DNA of 64,000 nt from Aradus depressus. Taxonomy: Eukaryota > Arthropoda > Insecta > Hemiptera > Aradidae. The translations under genes and the position numbers were made by a program. Positions 1 through 10,038 of the stretch are shown here, in pieces (the stretch's first letter is position 1; the number at the start of each line of letters is the position of its first letter). The notes beneath the pieces were generated by a model that had not been told where the DNA came from, did not search any database, and saw only the letters and a list, made by a program, of their open reading frames with translations. Where the stretch lies: contig OY759216.1 of assembly GCA_963662175.1 (NCBI GenBank), forward strand, positions 43,603,087 to 43,667,086, written 5' to 3'.

Positions 1-195
1 TTAACTAAGAGGTCATATCGCCTGCTATCAGAGTGTTCTCTCGTCGCTCTTGTGGACATGAACCCGACTCTGGGAGATCATTTTTCCTCCCTGGTTTATT
101 CATTTAGGGTATTTAACGAATACCTGAAATCGTACAGGTTCGGGTCATCTAATAACGTCCCAGTCCGAAGGAGGGTCTGCTCAAGGTTCTACATA
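1..195 (-). repeat. tRNA-derived SINE copy, truncated
   Basis: Reverse-oriented body of the window's commonest repeat (tail hairpin region first, then the block around CGTACAGG). The tRNA-like head is missing. It overlaps the last visible Rabenosyn intron. Confidence 0.7.
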
Positions 196-235
196 ATATG
201 CATACTATTATATATATACTCTACTGAGAACTTAC

Positions 236-3200
236 TTGAGTGAGGTGGACATCTTGAGGTACTGTACGCTGAGCTGCTCGGCCTCCTCCTTATATTCGGA
301 CAGCCGCTCATAGAACTGACTAATGATAGGCTTCACGTTTCTACTTTCACGTCGCTCTTCCCTCACTTCCAACAACTGTAACAAACCCATTAGACACTTT
401 TACAGGACAATGTATTACATGAGTCACATCAAAATTACAAATAATTTATAAAAAATGACCGTTTTGGGGTATAATAAGACATATAATTTCCATCAACAAT
501 TTTTATGTTATTTATGAAACCAAGCTATTTCAATCAAGAGAAAATTAACAGATGAGATTGAGAGACTCCTGATCTCAGACATTAAAAAAAAACATTTATT
601 TTTTGTGAAACTTTTTTTATATTGTTGCGCCTCACGAAAACCGAGCTGTAATTTCGTTTGTGACCAAGGCCGAACAGAATAAAAGGTTGGCTGACTAGGG
701 AACACATCCAATTCTGGAGAGGGTTCCCAAAGACATTCAAAACTCTTTGTTGCGGAACCCTCAGAGAAAAGGAGCCGAGAACTCATGAATATGAGCAGAA
801 TGGATCTAAGAGCTATGACACGGCTGATTACAGGACACTGACATATGAACAAACACCTACACAATATGGGCATCGCTAGAAGCCCTCTGTGTAGGAAATG
901 TGGCGAGGAAAATGAGACTCGGGTTCATATTCTAAACCAGTGTGGGGCACTAGAAAGCAGAAGATTTTCCTGCTTCGGGTCTGGCATAACGGAACTGAAG
1001 CAGGTAATCGAGGGAACCTGCAGCAGAATCCTGGGCTGTATTAAAGATAAAGGGCTGATATAGGGACCAATACACACAGGGCACACAATAGGGCTACTCT
1101 GGCAGCGGTGATACGATCAGCCCTCGGAAAAAAAAAAAAAAATCCAACGGAAGAGAGACAACGGAGCGTATTACATTTTATATCCGTTATAGTAGTTATA
1201 TTAATAAAAGTTTATTTTTATAGAATTTTCCAGTAAGATAATGAACGGAATTACACTGACGTAACGAATATAACTTCTAAGTTGAGAAACGCGGACATAT
1301 TGTGGAACTTGTAATAAATAAATAAGTTTGTTTTATTTATTTGTAACGAAAATATGTAAACAGAATACATGAAGCCTACTTTGAAAATACAAAACTGCTT
1401 GAAATAGGATACATATGAACTTACACTAATGCAATGGATACATAATCGAAGATGTTGTTCTGTACTCGAGTGAGCCGGTTCTTCTTCTAAAGGTGTCTCC
1501 AAAATCCTTCCTGGAATAGTAGAAAATTGAAATAAATATAAGACCACCTCCATAAAACCCAGAGAACATTTATATGAAGAACATTTCAATTTTTAAAAAA
1601 ATAAAGAAAAATGTATGTTTAAAATCTATTTCACAAAATATATATAATATATGGGAGTACTTTCCGTATTGCTACCATCTTCAGCCACGTCTTTACAAAT
1701 ACTCTGTTTCTATAAAATTATAAAACCAAAAGTAGCAGCTAATTAAACAAAAGAAGAATACAGGATAATTGTTTGTGACTCATGCCCGGGCTTAACTACG
1801 AGGTCATATCGCCTACTACCAGAGCACTCTTAAATCGCTCTGGTGGACATGAGCCCGACTTTGAGAAATCTTTCATACCCAAATTTAGTTACCTAGAGGT
1901 CTTTAACGAGGTTGTCAAGATTTTTTTACCTCGCAGATAAAAAAAAAATGAAAATTGATTATTTAAATTTTTCAATAATTAATTACGTACTCTGGGGAGT
2001 CTCCAATGTACAATATTTCGTGTAATTGTATTCGTTTTAAAGGGTGTTATCGTTTACGGAAACACACACATAAACAGAGACATGAAATTTTAGTAGCTTT
2101 GAAACACTCGGAAAATAAAATTATACCGGAAATACTCCCATATATTATATATATTTTTTGAAATAGACAATATTTTTAAAAAGCATACGTTTTGCTTTAT
2201 TTTTTATTAAGTGTTTCACAATATCTCCGCAGAAAATGTCAAGTATCGTTTTAATTTCAGTCAACGAAGAACAGATGACTGTGAAACACGTTTTTGGAGG
2301 AAACTCCGGGAAAACCTATTACTAGATTGGAGTGTGAAGGAGTTATGTTGCACCATGAGTGGATCTAAATATACGGTTTAGCTTAAACCAATATCAGGGT
2401 CATCCCATAAGAAATGTTGGATTTTCGAAATTACTAATATTATTTACTTCATTAGGTCAACGCCTCCAGCTTATGATTTTTATGCAAACAGTGTTTGAAA
2501 AGGGATCAATAACTCACTATAGTGCAGGAAAAACAGATTTTCTCTCTAGTTAACATTTTGAAAAGGAAGTGACAAGAGAGTATCTTTGAAATGTCATGGT
2601 GTGGGAGTTTAAAAAATACAGACAATTACGAAAGAGGTCTACTATCACTTGACCGTTTGAAGTTAACCTTGAAAGAAAAACGTTCTTTTTAGATCAATAG
2701 AGGGACCCTACAAAAACTACACAACATGTGTTGGGAAATTACCTCAGTCATCGTATTCTCAGGACACAGTCCCTTCAGATAACCATCTATACCGGAATCT
2801 CCAGAATTTTCTGATTGGCCAGTAGATAGACTCATCGGAAGAAGTAAAAAAAGGGCAGTCGATTCATTTTTATGATCATTACCATAGGATAAATAGGATT
2901 TATATGCTTAGTAAAGGTTTTATGCATTTTTAGAATATATCTAAACTCTCTCGCTGACACAGGTGGTATAGGTGAGAGAGTGCTTTTTGAATAGAAAAGT
3001 TTCCACAGGCCAATTAGAGATAGTTAATAAGATGTCCCTTTTGTTGTAGCTCTTTTCCTGCCACTTCATTTAAAAACTTATCTTTAGAACGATACTTATT
3101 ATTTTCTGCAGAGATATTATGAAACACCTAATAAAAAAAAAATAAAAAACCTATTTTTTCGAAAATATTGACAATTTCACAAAATATATATACAACTTAT

Positions 3201-5229
3201 AGGAGTACTTTCGGTATTGCTACCATCATCAGCCACGACATAACAAATACTTGAAATGGGTGTATACAATATAGAAAGTACTACCATTTATTGTATATAT
3301 TTTGTGAAATAGACAATATTTTTAAAATATACGTTTTTCCTTTAATTGTATATTTACTATATAAACGTTTCGAGCTGCAAGTCCATCCTCAAAAAATTCG
3401 GCTTGCAAAAAAAAAAAGAAAATACAACTTTATCATAAATCTCCTTAAACATTACGAACTCTAATAGTTAATTAGTCTTCATAGAGCGATGAAAACACTC
3501 TAACACACTATGAACACTTCAAATAAATATTTGATAGAACAGTTAAAAAATACTGACGTGCTGTGGTGAGTGACATGAAGTGACTGCAATCGTTGCACAT
3601 GATGCCGCCGCAGGTTCGACAGTGGTGTTTTCTCCGGGCCAGATGGAAGGTTCCAGCACAGTTGGGACATCTATGTACCGACTCTCCATCCAGCCATGGA
3701 ACCACGTTCTGTTCATGCGCTGAAACCAGTCAAATATTCACATAACAATAAAAATAGTGTAAACTGTTTTAAAAAATGTTTCAGCGTCTTCGACAATGCT
3801 CAGTATCGCAATTCGAAAATACTAAATATATACCACAATTCAATCTTAACCAAAAGGCCTAGAAACGATGAACAAATTTTTTAAAAATCACATTTTGCGT
3901 CACCGTCTATAATTAATTTATATAGTTTTTTTAAAGATTTGAGTCATAAAATATGCCGTTCAGAATAGCACCGCATACCCCTAAATGAACATCTTCTGTT
4001 GATTATTAAATACTAACTCAATCTGTATTTAGCAAGTAGGTACTTCGTCTGTTAACGTACCTATTTGGAATTAACCATCCACAAATAAGTAAAATCTTAT
4101 AGGATTCATTGCTGTAACAACAGTTAAAAAGGCAGTTCAGTTCAGATACATGATATGATTGGTGTATGATATTCTTATAGTCTGTTCATTCCATATCATC
4201 TATCCATGAGGGCGCCAGTAGTTCGAAACCCGGTCGAGGTCCTTAGTTTATTTCATCTGGGAGGTGAGATAAACTTAAGTACGCCGTCCTTCGGATAGGA
4301 CGTTAAGCGATGGTGCCGAGCGTGTACGATGCCAGGTACCACTAATCGATATTGATAGCACAATATAATAAAAAAAAGTAGTATAATGTAATAAATTGCA
4401 TCACAATTATCTGATTGAAAAACATTCAAAGTGGCGCCAGTTTTCTAATCAAGTCCCGAAAATGATCTCACATCTTTTTACTCCATTTGTTGAACACTTC
4501 TAAACTGAAGAATAACCCATTAATGAAATGTTCATTTGAGCTTATAACGTTGATGTAGTCTTTCGTGGGGAACCTCTATATAATAATAAAGCCCATTATG
4601 GGATAAGTATTGCAAAAATAGATATGTACCTTTCCTTTTAATCGGATCAGAGGGCATATTGCGAAGAAGTCTTTCCAATCGTATAACCAACTGGTTAGTT
4701 GGTACAGATAGCCTTTGTATCCGTTCTTCTCTAAATGTATCAAACATTTTTTTATGGCTGACAATAGTACCTGAAATTAATAATAATTGGTTATTGTATG
4801 CAAGAGACACGACACTCCAATCCTTAAGACATAATACAGCCATAAAAGTTGAAAAGCTAAACAGTACCGATCTCCTGAGGGTCATAATTATATTCAACAG
4901 CTTGATTTGATATCCTTCTAATATTGACAACAGGACCTGATAAACTGTCTTGTTTGAGAATCTTCTTTTTAGCTTTGTCCAATAAGTCTGTAATAAAATC
5001 ATAAAATTAACGATAATAAATGTATTTCTCAATGATGTAATTTAGAAAATAAAGTGAATCTATTTGAATAGGGAAACATGGAAGCACCTTTGAAAGTTTT
5101 TATTAAATCTTGTTCTTCCGAGTGTTCTTCTTGAAAATGCGATAAAAGTTTAACAGCCTCTCCAAAATCCCTCTTACAAATTGGACAAATAAATCCTTCT
5201 AAAACTGGTGGATCATCTAGATCAGCCAT
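236..5229 (-). CDS. RBSN: Rabenosyn-5 (FYVE-domain Rab effector), 5' six exons, partial
   Basis: Exons on the minus strand, in order: 5229-5088, 4987-4868, 4770-4630, 3719-3558, 1510-1425, 375-236; the gene runs off the left edge. Splice phases match at every junction (1,1,1,1,0). Residues 15-36 form an N-terminal C2H2 finger (C15, C18, H31, H36) in the stretch starting MADLDDPP, as in vertebrate Rabenosyn-5. The FYVE finger starts near residue 140 with CPNC (152-155), the phosphoinositide-binding RRKHHCR (163-169), C171, C176 and C179, and ends with CIHC (212-215) in the next exon. The WxxD element is altered (WLDG). The following helical segment resembles the Rab-binding part of the family. 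Family role: binds PI3P and Rab4/Rab5 on early endosomes and promotes fusion and recycling. The start is the ATG at 5229, because the homologous N-terminus begins there. The exon 4 donor (GTCAGT) is weak but is the only one in phase. A second zinc-finger endosomal protein is unlikely given the N-terminal match. Confidence 0.9.
690..1142 (+). pseudogene. Non-LTR retrotransposon 3' end (jockey-like) fragment
   Basis: Plus-strand frames read EPSEKRSRELMNMSR, then LITGH, then SPLCRKCGEENETRVHIL. This is the CCHC-like C-terminal signature that follows the RNase H domain in jockey-type elements. An in-frame TGA at about 838-840 separates LITGH from HMNKHLH, so the copy is dead. It ends in an A-run at about 1127-1142, as expected for a retroposed 3' end. 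It lies inside a Rabenosyn intron in the opposite orientation. Confidence 0.65.
1606..2205. repeat. Fold-back repeat family F1, arms around a SINE insertion
   Basis: The segment 1606-1675 and the reverse complement of 2122-2205 share a run including CACAAAATATATATAAT and GGGAGTACTTTCC. The left arm carries, on the minus strand, a degenerate copy of the hammerhead-like block described at 3198-3238 (core changed to CTGAAGA). A SINE sits between the arms. Confidence 0.6.
1777..1945 (-). repeat. tRNA-derived SINE copy, truncated
   Basis: Starts with the conserved tail GACTCATGCCCGGGC and contains the box CAGAG...CTCTGG. It stops before the tRNA-like head. It lies between the arms of fold-back family F1. 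Confidence 0.7.
2120..3225. repeat. Long inverted repeat enclosing a mariner relic
   Basis: The left arm at about 2120-2255 matches the reverse complement of about 3085-3225, including the ATTARGTGTTTCAYAATATC block and the CTGCAGAAAAT/CCGCAGAAAAT block. The arms are about 130 bp. A decayed mariner lies between them, so this is either a TIR element hit by mariner or two opposed repeat copies. Confidence 0.6.
2385..2960 (+). mobile_element. Mariner-family transposon relic (copy 1)
   Basis: It opens with a mariner-type terminus (GGTCATCCCATAAGAAATGT at about 2398). It then shows EVTREYL, the start of mariner transposases, around 2570-2590. Near the end, out of frame, it reads PSDNHLYRNLQNFLIGQ (about 2775-2825), corresponding to the segment around the last catalytic Asp. 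Stops and shifts are frequent and most of the middle is deleted. No matching right terminus was found. Confidence 0.65.
3150..3345. repeat. Fold-back repeat family F1, compact copy
   Basis: Two opposed arms (about 3155-3215 and about 3270-3335) share CACAAAATATATA and AATATTGTC-type blocks about 55 bp apart. It carries the best-preserved hammerhead-like core on its minus strand. Confidence 0.55.
3198..3238 (-). ncRNA. Hammerhead-ribozyme-like motif in fold-back repeat
   Basis: Reading the minus strand: CTGATGA (3232-3226), a stem GGTA/TACC closed by a GCAA loop (3224-3213), GAAA (3212-3209), a palindromic short helix AGTACT (3209-3204), and C at the expected cleavage position (3203). The flanks GTGG and CTAT can form a short helix I using wobbles. 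This is the hammerhead order of parts with a minimal helix III, as known from Penelope-like elements. Against it, one extra base (T, 3225) sits between the core and helix II, so activity is doubtful. There is no evidence of transcription. Confidence 0.3.
4208..4346 (+). repeat. tRNA-derived SINE copy, partial
   Basis: Contains GGCGCCAGTAG, a B-box-like GTTCGAAACCCGG and the body block GCCGTCCTTCGGAT. The A-box half and the tail are lost. Confidence 0.7.
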
Positions 5230-5793
5230 GATAAAAGAGTTAAAAGTTTTAGAAATAAAAATCACAGTTAGATCTTTGGAAAAGTACAAACTAAAGAAAG
5301 GATTTCTTGACCATTTTCGACAATGCCAACACTAAGCTATGAGTACATAATGAACATATTTATGAGTATAAATAAATATATGTTAAAATGAATTTCTAAT
5401 TAAACTGCATTAAAAACGGTATTTTTATGAAAACTTATGTCAAAGTTGTTTATAAAAAAAATACATGAGAAGGTAATAGAGCGGTTGCAGCTTTGCGATT
5501 GAGAATCAAGTTTGAACGTCACCGGTATATTTTCATGAGTCCACAATTTATAATTCATCTTACAAAATTTATCAGAAGCTTATAATGTGTATTATTTTTC
5601 TCGCAATTTGCTGCGTTCAAATTAGTGGCAATAATTTTTTTTTTTCGGGGGGACGGGCTCTAATTAGAAATTTTCCAGGATGCTTGAGCTCTTCGATGAG
5701 CTAGATTACGGCGAATATGTTTTCATTTTTGGAAAATATCTGTTATTATTAACAATGTAGATGTTGATTAGCGACTGTAGATTCTAATTGTAG

Positions 5794-5993
5794 GGATATT
5801 GAGGGTCAGTCAAAGATGGAAGAGAACAGGCAACACTATCCAAACGCCAACGTTTCGATTTATTTTATATCGTCATCAGGGCCTGATATCTTCTACATAT
5901 CAGTCCCTGATGATGATATAAGGTATATCGAAACGTTGGCGTTTGAATAGTGTTGCCTGTTCTCTTCCATCTTTGACTGACCCTCAATATTCC
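5794..5993. repeat. Near-perfect palindromic fold-back element (family F2)
   Basis: Left arm from 5794 and right arm to 5993 are inverted copies of roughly 90 bp with only scattered mismatches. Both carry GGGTCAGTCAAAGATGGAAG at the outside and CGAAACGTTGG further in. On the plus strand the right arm reads CTGATGA, then the stem GATATA-AGG-TATATC, then GAAACG (5907-5935), again hammerhead-like with one extra base. It lies upstream of the Rabenosyn start. Confidence 0.8.
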
Positions 5994-6212
5994 TTCAATT
6001 ATTAACAATATTCAACGAAGAAGTTTCCACCAGTCACCTATTGGAATCTCTTGATTACAATTGTCTACTTCTTACCGAAAAAAAAAGCTTCGATAGAAAA
6101 AGCTGATCAGTTTCCTTCTCGCAAATGGATTATGGAACCTTATGTAGGTAAAATTGACGATTAATAATTACTGAGACCGATAGATGCTACCACCAAATTT
6201 TGAAACGAGGAC

Positions 6213-6430
6213 AAAAAAGCTCAGTGGTATGCGCCCTTGCTTACTGAGCTCAAGATCGCGGGTTCGAATCCCGGCCGATACCCCCCTTACTTAGGTGAAT
6301 AAAAATTTAAGGTAGGCGAAATTTTGGACTCCCATAGCAGAGCCGGACTCATGTCCACCAGAGTGACGAAAAAGCGCTCTGGTAGTAGTCGATATGTTCT
6401 TGTAGTTAGAGCTTGGGCATGACTCATAGC
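6213..6430 (+). repeat. tRNA-derived SINE copy with internal deletion
   Basis: Head (GCTCAGTGGTATGCG) and B box (GGGTTCGAATCCC) are intact. The body between the head and TAGGTGAATAAAAATTTA is missing. The tail hairpin and GGGCATGACTCA end are present. Confidence 0.75.
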
Positions 6431-7156
6431 TATATTATGAACCCTATATTGTTATTCTGTGCCTGACTGACGTAATGGGCAAATTTTTAACAAATCATTA
6501 TTATATTATGTAATTCGTGAACTTTCCGCTGCAACTGAAATTAAGAAATATCCAAAGTGGAATCAATAACTTCGAGCCTATTATTGACACTAATATATAG
6601 GGTAAAAAAAAAAAGATAAGACAGTTAAGAAGATAAAGCTGTAATGATTAGGATGATCTGGAAGTAATTTAGATAAATTATTTTTATACATTCCTTCAGG
6701 GGTGATCGTCTAATGCAGTATGAAGTAAAAAAAAAAAATCGGCTATTCATAAATTGGACGTGTTCTTCAACTTGAAAGAATAAAAATAAACTCCGGCTAA
6801 GGATTTCAATCCCGGCATTTTTTCAGTTTTTACAATTCCAGGATTCAAATTTTCCAATCCCGGGATTTATTTTATATTAAGTTTTATTAATTTTTTTAAT
6901 TATCTATATCTTTAAAAAAAAGTATAAGGGATTAACAATAAGGTATAATATTAAAAGAAGGCAAGTAGGGTTTCTATCTACATTTGAGAGACGGCAGCGA
7001 AGAAAAAAACACTAACTACTAAGAAATAATTAACGCTCGGATCTTGGTTTTTAATCACAATATTCCTGAATGAAAAAGTAAATAGGACGTGTGCCTCTAG
7101 GTTCAGCCCTCTCCCCTCACCATGATTCAGTTGTTTTCATTTTCAACTGGTGAAGA

Positions 7157-8465
7157 TTGACGATGTTTTCCTCTTGTAAAAAAACCAACAATAACCCTAA
7201 TTCGGTGTGGTACCATTTTTTAAAGTGCCGTGATAGTAAAAGTGCGAAGTGCAAATTGTGTGGGAACATTTTAATGTGTCCTGGAGTCTCGTCGAAAGGG
7301 CTGCACGTCCATTTGAAAACTAAACACTATCACCGTAAAACAAATATATCGAAACAGTGAATTTAATGGAAACAACCTCGATGCCCTCCTCTTCCTCAAC
7401 ATCATCGACCAAAATGTCGTCAAAATCTATTTTCAAAAAACTTCAGATGTTGGGAACATTTGTGATAAAATGATAGCAAGAATGACATCAAAAGATGGAA
7501 TAGCGTTTTCAACATTCACGATTTCAGTAGACCTCCGAAAGCTTTTTGAAACAGCGGGGAACACTCTTCCTTCGTCTTCGAATACAATCCAATCAAAAGT
7601 ATTAAGTTTTGCGATAAAGGCTGAATACAATAAAGAATTCAATTCACTTAAAAATAAGAACGTAAAATTCAGTCTTACTTGTGACGAGAGGACATCTACA
7701 AGGAATCGAAGGTACTTAACGTTAACACTGAAAGAGAAATTGTTTCGATTGAGACAGATGGTCCGTCCCAGAGTTATGAAAAACGTAGGAAAATCATAGA
7801 AACCGGTCATCAATTGGAGGGGTCAGTGCACAAGTGAACCAAGTCCATTTTTTTCACTTTGTGAGGTTTTTCGTGCTAAATAGGCGTAAAAGTAATATCT
7901 TTCAGTGCTACAGTGAACCAAGTCCTTAGTTCATTTTAACGCCGCAGGATATCAGCTTGAATCAAGTCCTTGGCCCCAGTTTTTCATTTATTTCAGAGCG
8001 CTAGTGAACCAAGTCCATAAACCCATTATTCTGATTGTTTTAGTTGACAGTTTATTTAATGAAAAGACAACCGTTTCAGCTATAATGACATTTATTACTA
8101 CGGTGCACCTCAGAATTGATTATGAAAAAAAAACTTTGAGAGCCAATTGCTCGGAATCAAATGTGATGGACTTGGTTCACTTGTGCTCTGAACCCTTCAA
8201 TTATGCTTTGCTCATGCTATACAATTGGATATAGTCGATATATTGTACAAGAAATGTAGCGAATACGATGATCCAGATCCACACTTGCCGAAAGTTGAAG
8301 AAGACGAGGTTTTGTGAAGTTGACGAAGAAGAGAAAGAAAATGAAGAAGAAAAATTATTGGAGTCATATTTCTTTCAAATTTTGAATGATTCTGACCATA
8401 GACACGATTTGAAGCCGGATTTCGAAAAAATGATTCAAGCTTATACTCGTATTACTATTTATTAA
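7157..8465 (+). pseudogene. BED-finger hAT-type transposase relic
   Basis: The first segment (about 7157-7360) encodes a zf-BED domain: SVWYHFLKC, then CKLCG, then HLKTKH. A second frame (7470-7799) reads MIARMTSKDGIAFSTF and SLTCDERTSTRNRRYL, matching the start of the hAT catalytic region around its first Asp. After an insertion, LCFAHAIQLDIVDILYKK (about 8200-8255) follows, the hAT segment preceding the insertion domain, and then an acidic stretch. Several frame changes and stops show it is dead. The C-terminal dimerisation domain was not seen. Confidence 0.65.
7814..8200. mobile_element. Short TIR element inserted in the hAT relic
   Basis: Both ends carry CACAAGTGAACCAAGTCCAT in opposite orientation. 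The inverted match extends outward with few mismatches to about 33-38 bp. The motif GTGAACCAAGTCC recurs directly at about 7833, 7912 and 8003, plus a variant at about 7959, like subterminal binding sites. No ORF for a transposase. No clean target duplication was found. Confidence 0.6.
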
Positions 8466-8470
8466 TCTAT

Positions 8471-9244
8471 CTTACTATTTACTAATCTTCTCTTAGTCGT
8501 ATTAATTTTATTATCATTTTATAACATTTATTATAACTAGGCTCAAATCTTATGATTCACAAGTAATATCTGAAATTAATATTATTATACCGAACTAGAA
8601 GATTATGATTGTTTTGATTTAAATTTTAAAGGTCAAATATATACATTTATATTGATAAGATCCTTTCGTGTTCGTTAATAAAATTTATTATGAACTTAGG
8701 CGAAGGTATAATTTAATTTTTAACCAAGTTGTAATTGTAATCTGTTGTTCTATACTTGAACGCTAAGTGATTGAGGTACTTAATTTCTTCTTTATTGGTA
8801 AATTATGTAGACTACACTCTGATGGTCATCTGACCAAGAGGTCGTCTTTGATATAAGATTTTCTAATTATTTGTATATTTTATTTATAAATAAATAAAGA
8901 CTTAATAATAAAATATAATACGTTTAACAAAATGAATAAAACGAACTCGTTCTGGAACAAAACGTAGTTCATTCACTACAGCCGAATCAACATATAGTCT
9001 GACATCTGGAAGAATGCATGTCATTAACTTTTTGGAAGGTTTTTATTGCCATTTAATTGATTAAATTTCATGGTTCTCTGATATATAACTTTGTATTAAA
9101 TGAAATATCTTAATTTTTCGATATACTGCGTCTTCAAAGTCCACTCCATGTATGTCGTACATAAATACTTCGAATTTGAAACTCGTGATTTTTACAAAAA
9201 TTCCTCACCCAATTAACTGACTTTCTATATTTTAAAAAAATATA
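8471..9244. other. AT-rich intergenic stretch
   Basis: No gene, RNA or repeat recognised between the hAT relic and the next SINE. Confidence 0.5.
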
Positions 9245-9530
9245 GAGGGCGCCGGTAACTCAGAAGTCTACACGGTGTAATTATCTACTGAGCAAAAAAT
9301 CGCGGTTTCGAAGCCAGACCGAGGCCCTAAGCTTTTATCTGGGAGTTAAGCAATTGCCCTGAGCCTGTACGATGTCAGGTACTCGTTAAAGATTCCCACC
9401 CTAGGTGGATAAACCTGGGTACGCAACCCCCACACTAGAGTTGGGCTGTCTACCAGAGTGACGAAAGAGCACCCTAGTAGTAGGCATTACGACCTTATAG
9501 TTAAAGCCCGGGCATGAGTCGCAGTTACAA
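9245..9530 (+). repeat. tRNA-derived SINE copy, diverged near full length
   Basis: Runs from GAGGGCGCCGGTAACTCAG to GGGCATGAGTCGC. The tail hairpin keeps CCAGAGTG...CACCCTAG with changes on both sides. Confidence 0.75.
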
Positions 9531-10011
9531 AATAGGATCGAACTCTTTCAAATATTCCACATCAACGAGGCACAACAAAAACAGGTTATTGCGGAACTCC
9601 GAACAAAAAAGTATACTCTCATCATTGTTTAAAAATTTAATGAAAAATTCATAATAATATAAGATTCAATAAAGAAATCTTATTAGCAATTCATAATTAT
9701 TTTGCAGTTGCAGGGCAAATAATAACACTGAAAGGCACATATAAATTTTTACGATTAACACAAAAACAAAACAATTGGAATGAACAATAAAATTTGAAGT
9801 TATATCAGATGCATTACATAGATTATTATTTAAATTCAATCTCTAACATGAAGCCAATCAGGGAGGAGGTTACAATTTAGAACACATTTTAAACATCCTT
9901 ACAATTCATTTTGTGAAAGTTTACATAGACATGGTGTTGTGTAATTCTTGAACTTCATATAAATTATTTTGCTGAAGCTTTTAATACTGAATACACATAT
10001 ATTTATATACT

Positions 10012-10017
10012 TTTATT
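10012..10017 (-). promoter_or_regulatory. Poly(A) signal of thioredoxin
   Basis: AATAAA on the minus strand, within about 25 nt after the TAA stop. Confidence 0.55.
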
Positions 10018-10038
10018 AGGTGCATGCAAATATAAATT

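Noticed and set aside
508..873. 121-codon minus-strand frame
   Set aside because: It is the reverse strand of the non-LTR fragment at 690-1142 plus intronic sequence and matches no protein family.
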